Assembly (NCBI GenBank): GCA_025869455.1
Contig: JAOZVT010000784.1
Coordinates: 1-5,343, forward strand
Source of the DNA: Prosthecobacter sp.
GTDB lineage: Bacteria > Verrucomicrobiota > Verrucomicrobiia > Verrucomicrobiales > Verrucomicrobiaceae
Direction: 5' to 3'
DNA length: 5,343 bases
Within the stretch, counting starts at the first letter, position 1. Each line of letters starts with the position of its first letter. Of this stretch, positions 1 through 5,343 are shown piece after piece. The position numbers were made by a program, and so were the translations under genes. Below the pieces are notes generated by a model that had not been told where the DNA came from, searched no databases, and saw only the letters and a program-made list of their open reading frames with translations.

Positions 1-889
1 AGTAAGCGCTCACGTCAGCAGCTGCGCCATTGGCGAAGCTGGCGCTGCCTTCAACGATTTCGCTGGAGTTGGAGATACCAGACAGGGAGCTGATTTTGCC
101 AGCGCCGGAAAGAATGACGTCTTCCTTGGCCTTGGTTTTGCCCAGCTTCTGGCTACCAGTGTAGATGCCGCTCGTGCTGATGGTGTATTCACCGACATTC
201 AGAACCAAGCTACCAGCGAACTTCAGAGCTTCTGAGTAAGAAATGGACTCGCTGATCAACACCTCTTCCACTGCAGGCACTGCTGGCACAGCGGGGATTT
301 CTGGGGTATCTTCTGTTGCAGGCACTGCTGGCACTTCTGGAATTTCTGGAGTTCCAGGAGTCACTTTAGTGACGGTTTTCAGGTTGATCCCGCTGATCTT
401 AGCGCTGCCGCTGAGAGCGATGATGCTGTCAATGGAGATCGGAGTTTCACCTTTCTTAGCCAAGAAAAACTTCACGGTACCGATATCGAGGCCACCTTCA
501 TCGGAGATCGTTTCCTGCATCTTCTGGATGGTCCAGCCTTTGGCATCGGGAATGATTTCCAGTTCCACCAAGTCTGCCAAGAACTCTTTGGTCGAGTATT
601 TGGTCGTCAAGATCTTAGTCACTTCTTCGTAAGTGGTCGTTTCGTCACCCTTCTTGTCGGTGATGGTCCACTCGTTGGAGGAAGCTGCGCCTGCACCTTC
701 GGTACCCTTTTTGATAGGCTTACCATTGGCGTCCTTGGCCACTGTGCCAGCAACAGTCTTGCTGAGGGTCAGGGCGAGGTTCACCGTGGAAACAGAGCCA
801 GGGATAGAGGTAACTTCCTGGGAAAAGCCTTGTGTGGCAATAGGAAGAGCGGCAAGGGCAATTGCCCATAGGTATTGTGGTTTTTTCAT
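1..889 (-). CDS. Secreted hypothetical protein with two similar domains and a Pro-rich linker (3' end outside window)
   Basis: I do not recognise this family. The reading frame is open from the ATG at 889-887 to the window edge, giving 296 residues with no stop. The N-terminus is a signal peptide: MKKPQYLW, then a hydrophobic stretch (AIALAALPIA), with a likely cleavage site around residues 20-24. The mature protein is therefore probably exported. Residues about 84-170 and 207-272 look like two diverged copies of one domain; both contain a YS-x-(10-13) hydrophobic strand, a (W/Y)TI segment and an LSG(S/A)xKIS motif. They are joined by a linker at residues 178-208 built from PEIPxVPAVPA units. 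The mature part is rich in Ser, Thr, Gly and Lys with alternating hydrophobic residues, suggesting beta structure and a surface or periplasmic role. No catalytic motif is visible. There is no Shine-Dalgarno sequence before the ATG (the upstream bases are tactcccagt). It is transcribed divergently from malate dehydrogenase. The coding call is firm; the function is unknown. Confidence 0.82.
   Translation of the reverse strand, partial: MKKPQYLWAIALAALPIATQGFSQEVTSIPGSVSTVNLALTLSKTVAGTVAKDANGKPIKKGTEGAGAASSNEWTITDKKGDETTTYEEVTKILTTKYSTKEFLADLVELEIIPDAKGWTIQKMQETISDEGGLDIGTVKFFLAKKGETPISIDSIIALSGSAKISGINLKTVTKVTPGTPEIPEVPAVPATEDTPEIPAVPAVPAVEEVLISESISYSEALKFAGSLVLNVGEYTISTSGIYTGSQKLGKTKAKEDVILSGAGKISSLSGISNSSEIVEGSASFANGAAADVSAY
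272..361. repeat. Two-copy 45-bp imperfect tandem repeat inside the secreted protein gene
   Basis: An identical 18-base block (tgcaggcactgctggcac) occurs at 272-289 and 317-334, exactly 45 bases apart. The following bases stay similar (gatttctggggt at 296-307 against aatttctggagt at 341-352). Because 45 is a multiple of three, the repeat keeps frame and encodes two 15-residue units on the minus strand, TPEIPEVPAVPATED and TPEIPAVPAVPAVEE. These form a rigid, extended Pro/Val/Ala/Glu linker between the two domain copies. Such repeats can gain or lose units by slippage; only two copies are present here. Confidence 0.8.
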
Positions 890-913
890 ACTGGGAGTAA
901 TGATGCAACAGGT

Positions 914-950
914 ACAGTAATTCACTGTGTCCAGTGTCAGTACTGTGACA
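914..950. repeat. Two adjacent short inverted repeats near the secreted protein start (operator-like)
   Basis: ACAGT (914-918), a 5-base spacer and ACTGT (924-928) form the first dyad. TGTCA (935-939), a 6-base spacer and TGACA (946-950) form the second; its core CAGTACTG (938-945) is itself a perfect 8-base palindrome. The dyads lie 25-61 bases upstream of the minus-strand ATG, where they would fall in the promoter or 5' leader of the secreted protein gene. Dyads of this size are typical of repressor or activator half-sites. That role is inferred; only the symmetry is seen. Confidence 0.35.
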
Positions 951-1022
951 TGGATAAGAATTCGTCAAATGGAAAGTAAGGTGAACGTAAATACAGTATA
1001 AGAAAAAGTACGTTGCAAACGT

Positions 1023-1041
1023 CGTACTGCTTAGCAGTACG
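1023..1041. repeat. Perfect 8-bp inverted repeat with 3-base loop
   Basis: CGTACTGC (1023-1030), tta (1031-1033) and GCAGTACG (1034-1041) form a perfect dyad. It is not followed by a T-run on either strand, so it is a poor candidate for an intrinsic terminator. Its position between two divergent genes fits an operator or a DNA-bending site better. A smaller dyad, ACGTT-GCA-AACGT (1010-1022), abuts it directly. The block GTACG...GCAAAC occurs twice (1008-1020 with three extra bases, and 1037-1046), so the whole 1008-1046 segment is repetitive. No binding protein can be named from the sequence. Confidence 0.5.
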
Positions 1042-1085
1042 CAAACCTGTGGACGATAGCCGTTCTACCCTATTGGTTAGGTCAA

Positions 1086-1104
1086 TCTTAGTGGGAGGCT
1101 AAGA
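1086..1104 (+). promoter_or_regulatory. Small hairpin in the mdh upstream region
   Basis: TCTTAG (1086-1091) pairs with CTAAGA (1099-1104) around a 7-base loop containing GGGAGG, a purine-rich anti-Shine-Dalgarno-complementary stretch. It ends 90 bases before the mdh start codon. There is no T-tract after it, so it is not a terminator. It could be a 5'-leader structure of the mdh mRNA or part of the promoter. A six-pair stem of this size can also occur by chance. Confidence 0.25.
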
Positions 1105-1194
1105 ATCAGGTGAAGAAGAGCCGGATCCGCATGAAAGGGGGCATTTTTCTTCTTGCCGCAGAGCCGCCGCTGCGAATCGTCTAGGCTTCACACC

Positions 1195-2184
1195 ATGAGC
1201 AAGACCCCCATCACAGTTGCAGTTACCGGTGCCGCAGGCCAAATCGGTTATTCCCTCTTATTCCGCATCGCTTCCGGCGCCCTTTTTGGCCCTGACCAGC
1301 CGGTTAATTTGCGTTTGATTGAGATCGAGCCCGCCATGGGCGCGCTTGGCGGTGTGGTGATGGAGCTGGATGACTGCGCTTTTCCCTTGCTGAACAGCAT
1401 CACTCCGACCTGTGATTTGGACGAGGGTTTCAAAGGAGCTAACTGGAGCATCCTGGTGGGTTCCGTGCCACGCAAAGCCGGGATGGAGCGCAAGGATTTG
1501 CTCAACATCAATGGCAAGATTTTCACAGGTCAGGGCAAAGCGATCGAGAAAAACGCTGCCGCTGATGCTCGTGTGCTGGTGGTCGGCAACCCGTGCAACA
1601 CGAATTGCCTGATTGCGATGAACAACGCAAAAGGCATCCCGGCGGACCGCTGGTTTGCCATGACTCGGTTGGATGAAAACCGTGCGAAGAGCCAGCTGGC
1701 CGCGAAGTCCGGTGCTCATCACAGCAGTGTTACTAATCTGGCCATCTGGGGCAACCATAGCGCCACGCAATATCCTGATTTCTACAATGCTAAAATCGGC
1801 GGTGTGCCAGCGACTGAAGTGATCAGCGACCACGAATGGCTGCAAGGTGACTTCATCAGCACTGTCCAGCAGCGTGGTGCCGCCATCATCAAGGCCCGTG
1901 GTTCATCCTCCGCTGCCTCCGCTGCCAATGCAGCCTGTGACACCGTGCGCAGCCTAACCAGCCCGACTCCTGCGGGTGACTGGACCAGCGTCGCTGTTTG
2001 TTCTGACGGCAGTTACGGCATCGAAAAAGGGTTGATGTTCTCCTTCCCAATCCGCACGGATGGCAACAAGTGGGAAATCGTCCAAGGCGTTCCTGTGAAT
2101 GAATTCAGCCAGGCTAAGATCAAGGCAACTGAAGATGAACTCCGCGAAGAGCGTGCAGCCGTCACCGAACTCGGCCTGATCTAA
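1195..2184 (+). CDS. mdh: Malate dehydrogenase (NAD-dependent)
   Basis: This enzyme interconverts malate and oxaloacetate with NAD(H) in the cytoplasm as a step of the TCA cycle. The 329-residue product has the full set of lactate/malate dehydrogenase motifs: the Rossmann loop TGAAGQIG (11-18), an acidic residue at the end of the second strand (Glu43 in LIEIEP), which favours NAD over NADP, and the active-site loop PRKAGMERKDLL (92-103) with substrate-binding arginines at 93 and 99. GNPCNTN (131-137), TRLDENRA (157-164) with the conserved Asp160 and Arg163, and GNHSA with catalytic His188 complete the set. The length and the MELDDCAFPLL segment (56-66) match the cytosolic-type (type 2) bacterial malate dehydrogenases of about 325-330 residues. 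I chose the ATG at 1195 because MSKTPITVAVTG matches the family N-terminus; a TTG at 1153 would add 14 unrelated residues. There is no clear ribosome-binding site (cttcacaccATG). It is followed by a strong terminator. Confidence 0.97.
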   Translation: MSKTPITVAVTGAAGQIGYSLLFRIASGALFGPDQPVNLRLIEIEPAMGALGGVVMELDDCAFPLLNSITPTCDLDEGFKGANWSILVGSVPRKAGMERKDLLNINGKIFTGQGKAIEKNAAADARVLVVGNPCNTNCLIAMNNAKGIPADRWFAMTRLDENRAKSQLAAKSGAHHSSVTNLAIWGNHSATQYPDFYNAKIGGVPATEVISDHEWLQGDFISTVQQRGAAIIKARGSSSAASAANAACDTVRSLTSPTPAGDWTSVAVCSDGSYGIEKGLMFSFPIRTDGNKWEIVQGVPVNEFSQAKIKATEDELREERAAVTELGLI

Positions 2185-2190
2185 GTTCAT

Positions 2191-2221
2191 CGGAGACGGC
2201 GGGCTTAACTCCGTCATCTCC
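2191..2221 (+). other. Imperfect hairpin just after mdh
   Basis: GGAGA (2192-2196) plus CGG (2197-2199) pairs with CCG (2211-2213) plus TCTCC (2217-2221), leaving a three-base bulge (tca) and an 11-base loop. An alternative fold pairs CGGAG (2191-2195) with CTCCG (2209-2213). It starts 7 bases after the mdh stop codon and has no T-run. It may protect the mdh mRNA 3' end or assist the stronger terminator immediately downstream. Confidence 0.4.
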
Positions 2222-2228
2222 TCAATTT

Positions 2229-2277
2229 GCGTGGCATTGGTTTCTCCGTTATGGAGGCCCATGCCACGCTTTTTTTT
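2229..2277 (+). terminator. Strong intrinsic terminator of mdh, overlapping the M23 peptidase start
   Basis: GCGTGGCAT (2229-2237) pairs perfectly with ATGCCACGC (2261-2269) over nine bases, and eight Ts follow at once (2270-2277). The loop is partly folded too: GG (2239-2240) with CC (2258-2259) and CTCC (2244-2247) with GGAG (2253-2256), capped by gttat. This is the classic form of a Rho-independent terminator for a plus-strand transcript. It does not work in reverse, since no T-run lies on the other side. The descending arm holds the Shine-Dalgarno sequence and ATG of the next gene, and the T-tract encodes Phe-Phe-Leu of its signal peptide, so terminator and gene start are the same bases. 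Confidence 0.8.
2253..2257 (+). promoter_or_regulatory. Shine-Dalgarno GGAGG of the M23 peptidase, inside the terminator hairpin
   Basis: GGAGG stands three bases before the ATG at 2261, closer than the usual 5-9. It is the only textbook ribosome-binding site for any gene in this window and supports 2261 as the start. Four of its five bases pair with CTCC (2244-2247) in the hairpin, so it would be hidden in any mRNA that reads through from mdh. A transcript beginning inside the hairpin would leave it free. Confidence 0.5.
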
Positions 2278-3259
2278 GCTTCTCTGTCTTGCGCTCACGA
2301 CTGCCGCACACGCCTTGGACTTGAGGTTGCCGACCAGCAATGCGGCTTTGCTGGTGGGGGATGGCACCGGCTATTTTCAGTTCGTGGATAGGAATTTTGA
2401 GGGGCAAAAATCCACGCCTTGGGAAGGTGGGCAGTTCGGTTTTTTTCGCGATCCGCGCCGGGTAGGCTCACGCATTGCCTTTGCACGTTTTCACGAAGGG
2501 ATGGATGTGAAGCCCACCCAGAGGGATGCAAAAGGCAATCCTTTGGACGATGTGCACCCGATCCTTCCAGGCACGGTGATTTATGTCACCGCCAGTGCGG
2601 GTTTGAGCAATTATGGACGCTACATTGTGGTGAAGCATGATTTGCCAGAGGGGGCCTTTTATTCTCTTTACGCGCATTTAGCCTCAGCAAGTGTGAGCGT
2701 GGGGGAAACGGTCACTCATGCTAGCATTCTAGGCCGCATGGGCTATACGGGGAGTGGTATTGACCAGCGGCGTGCGCACGTGCATGTGGAACTGAATATC
2801 CTGCTGAATCCCGACTTCGAAACCTGGTATGCGGGACATTTCACCAGCCCCAATCGTCATGGGATTTTCAATGGCATGAACCTTCTGGGCCTGGATCTGC
2901 AAGGTCTGTTTCTGGCGCATCAAAAGAATCCTGGGCTTTCCCTGTCTGACTTCATTCGTCAAAGCGAAGCTTGGTTTGAAATCACCGTGCCTGCGGAGGC
3001 GAAGATGGATTTCGTTCAACGTTACCCTTGGCTGCGGGATGTGCCTACGGGGCCTGTGAACGCCTGGAAAATCCGCTGTACCCGCTGGGGGTTGCCTATC
3101 AGTGTCAAGGCTGGGCAGGAACCTGTGTCCAAGCCTGTCGTCTCTTGGGTCAAGGACGATCCCATTCCTCATTATTACAACACCCGTGGTCTAGTGAGTA
3201 ACAGCGGTCAGATCACTGTCAGCGGGCTTCAGTTTGCGGAGCTTTTGAGCGGATTATAA
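2261..3259 (+). CDS. Secreted M23-family zinc metallopeptidase (LytM-like, peptidoglycan hydrolase)
   Basis: The 332-residue product is probably exported and cuts peptide cross-links in peptidoglycan. MPRFFLLLCLALTTAAHA is a signal peptide with an AHA cleavage site at residue 18. The M23/LytM fold follows: zinc ligands His78 and Asp82 in the HxxxD motif (FHEGMD), a typical Y-A-H-L segment with His139 (137-140), and HVH at 173-175, giving the catalytic His173 and the third zinc ligand His175. All the expected active-site residues are present, so it should be an active enzyme rather than a degenerate EnvC/NlpD-type activator. Residues from about 185 to the C-terminus have no domain I recognise. 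The ATG at 2261 is preferred for its GGAGG and clean signal peptide; a GTG at 2231 would add ten residues. Both starts lie inside the mdh terminator hairpin. A T8 tract (2270-2277) and a T7 tract (2440-2446) sit in the early coding region. The exact substrate bond cannot be told from sequence. Confidence 0.9.
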   Translation: MPRFFLLLCLALTTAAHALDLRLPTSNAALLVGDGTGYFQFVDRNFEGQKSTPWEGGQFGFFRDPRRVGSRIAFARFHEGMDVKPTQRDAKGNPLDDVHPILPGTVIYVTASAGLSNYGRYIVVKHDLPEGAFYSLYAHLASASVSVGETVTHASILGRMGYTGSGIDQRRAHVHVELNILLNPDFETWYAGHFTSPNRHGIFNGMNLLGLDLQGLFLAHQKNPGLSLSDFIRQSEAWFEITVPAEAKMDFVQRYPWLRDVPTGPVNAWKIRCTRWGLPISVKAGQEPVSKPVVSWVKDDPIPHYYNTRGLVSNSGQITVSGLQFAELLSGL

Positions 3260-3263
3260 ATGG

Positions 3264-3299
3264 CACGGGTGGTTTTGGGACCAGCGAAGCCGTGACTTT
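3264..3299 (+). terminator. Weak terminator-like hairpin after the M23 peptidase gene
   Basis: CACGG (3264-3268) pairs with CCGTG (3290-3294), enclosing a second short stem TGGT (3270-3273)/ACCA (3280-3283). ACTTTT follows directly (3295-3300). It begins five bases after the stop codon, where a terminator would be expected. The stems are short, the internal loop is uneven and only four Ts follow, so termination would be partial at best. The rest of the 3260-3370 spacer shows no clear promoter, although the helicase gene must be served either from here or by read-through. Confidence 0.3.
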
Positions 3300-3370
3300 T
3301 ACCCGGTAAGTCTTCAGAGATTTACAGTCCTTCGTTGCACCCCTCTCTGGCCCTGCCATCATGCGAGTTC

Positions 3371-5343
3371 ATGATTAGCATTCTTGACGCCTCTGAGGGC
3401 GCTCCCGGCGGTCCCTCGCTCGCGGAGCGGATGCATCATGCTTTCTCGACGGAAGGTAAATTAGCCTTATCGCCTCAATTTGAGTTTCGCCCCCAGCAGC
3501 AGCAAATGGCGCAACTCGTCGCCGGGGCGTTGGAGAAAAACAAACCGCTCGTGGTTGAGGCCGCCACTGGCGTTGGAAAGTCCCTCGCTTACCTGGTGCC
3601 AGCGGTGGAGTATGCTCTTCAGCAAGGGCGCAAGGCCATCATCTGCACGCACACGATCAATCTGCAGGAGCAGCTCATTCACAAGGACATCCCGATTGTG
3701 AAAAAGATCGTGGGGCCATTTCATGCGGAGCTTCTTAAAGGCCGCAGTAACTACCTTTGCCCCACGCGCTTAAAGAATGCCTATGCGCACAGCGGAGATT
3801 TGTTCAGCAGCAGTGAGACGGCAGAACTGCAACTGCTGGAGGACAATTTCCGTGAGAATCCACTGGCGACTTTGAGCGAGATGGATTTCACGCCGGGGGC
3901 ACGTGTCTGGTCACTCGTTTGCAGTGAGCCACATGCTTGTACCCCGCGCCGTTGCCCCCCAGGCAGCGGCTGTGTTTATCAAGATGTGCGCCGCCGGATG
4001 GCGGAGGCGGACGTGCTGGTGCTGAATCACACGTTGTTCTTTACGCTGCTTGCGTCGGCGGATGAGGGGCCTTTGGCAGATGATACGAACTTCATTTTCC
4101 CGCGTGACTTCGTGATTCTGGACGAGGCGCATACGATCGAAAACATTGCCGCGAAGGCCTTTGGTATTCACGTTAGCGAATCCAATATACGCTTTGAGTT
4201 AGGTCGTCTGTTTAATCCGAAGACACGGAAAGGTTTTTTCCAGTCGTTAGGCGAGCAGGATGGTACGCGTGAAGTGTCTCAATGTCTCGGCATGGTGGAG
4301 AGTTTCTTTCGCACGGCCGAAAACGCCTGCAAATTCAACGAACCCTATGGCAAGGAGTTCCGCGTGCGTGAAGCAGAACTCGTTGAAGATACCTTGTCTT
4401 TGCCTTTGCAACGTGTGGCGCGCATTGCCCAAAAAGCTGGGGATGCGGCTAAGAGCGAAGGTCAAAAACTGGAGTTGCTAGACATCGCCAAACGACTCAC
4501 GGCGCTGCGGGTCAAAATCAGCGCCTTTTTGGATCAAAGTGAAGAAGGACATGTCTATTGGGCTGAGCGCAATGGGCAGGATAACAAGGTCGTTTCCTTC
4601 CACAGTGCTCCTATTGATGTGGCCCCGAAGCTGGAAAGCATCTTCTTCACAGGCACCAAAGCCTGTGTCTTCACCAGTGCCACATTAGGCGTGGGGGATG
4701 ATCCGCAGTTGAACTACTTCCGAAATCGAGTCGGTGCCTACAAGGCGCAAGCCGCTACGATTGAGAGCCCATTTGACCTCAAGAAGCAGATGAAGCTCTT
4801 TTTGGTCAAACGCATGCCTGAGCCAGGGAGGCCCGAGTATCTGGATGCGATGCAGGAGAAGATTGAGTACTTTCTGGGCCTGTCCAAAGGGCGCGCTTTT
4901 GTGCTTTTCACCAGTTATAGTCAGATGACATCTTTGGCAGATCGGATCGAGGATTTCTGCCTGGATCACGGCTGGCGTTTGCTCGTGCAGGGACGCGGCA
5001 TGCCACGGCATCAAATGTTAGCTGAATTCAAAAAAGATGTACACAGCATCTTGTTCGGCACAGACAGCTTTTGGACCGGTGTGGACGTGCCAGGAGAGGC
5101 CCTGAGCAATGTCATCATCACACGACTTCCCTTTGCGGTTCCGGATCATCCCGTGACTGCTTCACGCATGGAGTATCTAGAAGAGCAGGGGATGAATAGC
5201 TTCAGCGAATACAGTGTCCCCGAGGCCATTTTGAAACTGCGTCAAGGCGTGGGTCGGCTGATCCGTACGCAGAATGACAAAGGCATGGTGGTGATCTTGG
5301 ATAACCGCATCCTGACCAAGCCCTATGGCCGAGCCTTCATGGC
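3371..5343 (+). CDS. dinG: DinG/YoaA-family ATP-dependent iron-sulfur DNA helicase (C-terminal end outside window)
   Basis: This is a superfamily 2 (XPD/DinG-type) 5'-3' helicase that unwinds forks, R-loops or similar structures during DNA repair. The 657 visible residues carry a Q-motif-like FEFRPQQQQ (37-45), Walker A TGVGKS (66-71, Lys70), motif Ia THTINLQEQ (93-101), DEAH (251-254), motif III FTSATL (434-439), motif V FGTDSFWTGVD (562-572) and motif VI QGVGRLIR (625-632). Four cysteines fit the 4Fe-4S ligands: Cys130, Cys190, Cys195 and Cys201. The last three have 4- and 5-residue gaps, as I recall for E. coli DinG. Cys184 is extra. There is no N-terminal exonuclease domain, unlike some Gram-positive DinG proteins. 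Judged by DinG and YoaA (about 640-720 residues), only a few dozen residues are missing. I chose the ATG at 3371, which has no clear Shine-Dalgarno; an in-frame ATG at 3431 is the alternative. The family is certain; DinG rather than YoaA is not settled. Confidence 0.93.
   Translation, partial: MISILDASEGAPGGPSLAERMHHAFSTEGKLALSPQFEFRPQQQQMAQLVAGALEKNKPLVVEAATGVGKSLAYLVPAVEYALQQGRKAIICTHTINLQEQLIHKDIPIVKKIVGPFHAELLKGRSNYLCPTRLKNAYAHSGDLFSSSETAELQLLEDNFRENPLATLSEMDFTPGARVWSLVCSEPHACTPRRCPPGSGCVYQDVRRRMAEADVLVLNHTLFFTLLASADEGPLADDTNFIFPRDFVILDEAHTIENIAAKAFGIHVSESNIRFELGRLFNPKTRKGFFQSLGEQDGTREVSQCLGMVESFFRTAENACKFNEPYGKEFRVREAELVEDTLSLPLQRVARIAQKAGDAAKSEGQKLELLDIAKRLTALRVKISAFLDQSEEGHVYWAERNGQDNKVVSFHSAPIDVAPKLESIFFTGTKACVFTSATLGVGDDPQLNYFRNRVGAYKAQAATIESPFDLKKQMKLFLVKRMPEPGRPEYLDAMQEKIEYFLGLSKGRAFVLFTSYSQMTSLADRIEDFCLDHGWRLLVQGRGMPRHQMLAEFKKDVHSILFGTDSFWTGVDVPGEALSNVIITRLPFAVPDHPVTASRMEYLEEQGMNSFSEYSVPEAILKLRQGVGRLIRTQNDKGMVVILDNRILTKPYGRAFM

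Larger units (their letters stand above)
890..1194. promoter_or_regulatory. Divergent intergenic region between the secreted protein gene and mdh
   Basis: This 305-bp stretch holds no convincing gene and must contain the promoters of both divergent neighbours. It is AT-richer than the flanks between about 900 and 1020. Possible minus-strand promoter elements are a TATACT -10-like box (complement of 995-1000), without a good -35 at the right distance, and a TTGACG -35-like box (complement of 963-968), without a good -10. On the plus strand TTGGTT (1073-1078) is a weak -35 candidate whose -10 is poor. I therefore cannot place either start site firmly. The region contains several short inverted repeats, listed separately, and six CAGTA/TACTG words between 915 and 1039, which may be protein-binding sites. 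Confidence 0.5.

Noticed and set aside
243..920. Two plus-strand open frames (243-632 and 633-920) opposite the secreted protein gene
   Set aside because: The first is low-complexity Gly/Thr/Ala/Val sequence that merely mirrors the Pro-rich repeat. The minus-strand frame has a signal peptide and runs unbroken through both.
1131..1184. A 17-codon ORF (MKGGIFLLAAEPPLRIV) ending ten bases before the mdh start, as a possible leader peptide
   Set aside because: It has only a weak purine stretch (gaagaag) upstream and no run of regulatory codons or attenuator hairpin. An ORF this short is expected by chance.
1153..1194. Upstream TTG start extending malate dehydrogenase by 14 residues
   Set aside because: The extension (MPQSRRCESSRLHT) has no counterpart in the family, and MSKTPITVAVTG at 1195 is the expected N-terminus.
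1258..1845. 195-codon minus-strand open frame opposite mdh
   Set aside because: It lies wholly inside a well-supported enzyme gene on the other strand, its product shows no motif, and it is explained by the codon bias of mdh.
1954..2367. 137-codon minus-strand open frame spanning the mdh end and the peptidase start
   Set aside because: It runs antisense through two real coding regions and the terminator, with no motif or ribosome-binding site.
3260..3295. ATG directly after the peptidase stop, giving an 11-residue ORF
   Set aside because: It is too short, has no ribosome-binding site and lies within the weak hairpin.
3393..3430. GC-rich self-complementary sequence at the start of the helicase gene (for example CGCTC-GCG-GAGCG)
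   Set aside because: The stem is only five pairs, lies inside coding sequence and has no T-run. I see no reason to treat it as a regulatory element.
1..5343. A new defence, mobile or biosynthetic system
   Set aside because: All four genes are housekeeping or secreted single genes of known or hypothetical type. There is no cassette of linked accessory genes, integrase, direct-repeat array or attachment site in the window.

Overview
The window reads as ordinary chromosomal DNA of a moderately GC-rich Gram-negative-type bacterium. The best guess is a member of the Verrucomicrobiota (Prosthecobacter/Verrucomicrobium-like). That guess rests on the look of the malate dehydrogenase, the poor Shine-Dalgarno signals and the long secreted hypothetical protein; no marker gene in the window proves it. 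I see no phage, insertion sequence, CRISPR array, tRNA or rRNA, and no defence or mobile system.

Layout. (1) 1-889, minus strand: the first 296 residues of a secreted protein of unknown function. It has a signal peptide, two similar halves and a Pro/Val/Ala/Glu linker encoded by a 45-bp tandem repeat. Its 3' end lies outside the window. (2) 890-1194: a 305-bp divergent intergenic region with small inverted repeats and six copies of CAGTA/TACTG within 125 bp, likely holding the promoters for both flanking genes. (3) 1195-2184, plus: complete malate dehydrogenase (TCA cycle). (4) 2185-2277: two hairpins, the second a strong intrinsic terminator with a T8 tract. (5) 2261-3259, plus: complete secreted M23-family (LytM-like) zinc peptidase, probably acting on peptidoglycan. 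(6) 3260-3370: short spacer with one weak hairpin. (7) 3371-5343, plus: DinG/YoaA-type iron-sulfur DNA helicase, complete except for its extreme C-terminus.

The three plus-strand genes do unrelated jobs (central metabolism, cell wall, DNA repair). The terminator and the spacers argue against a single tight operon. The most interesting feature is at 2229-2277. The mdh terminator hairpin contains the Shine-Dalgarno sequence and start codon of the M23 peptidase, and its T-tract is also the start of the peptidase signal-peptide coding sequence. Termination of mdh and expression of the peptidase are therefore built into the same bases, and read-through mRNA would have its start site folded away. 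The divergent intergenic repeats and the duplicated architecture of the secreted protein are the other points worth a second look.
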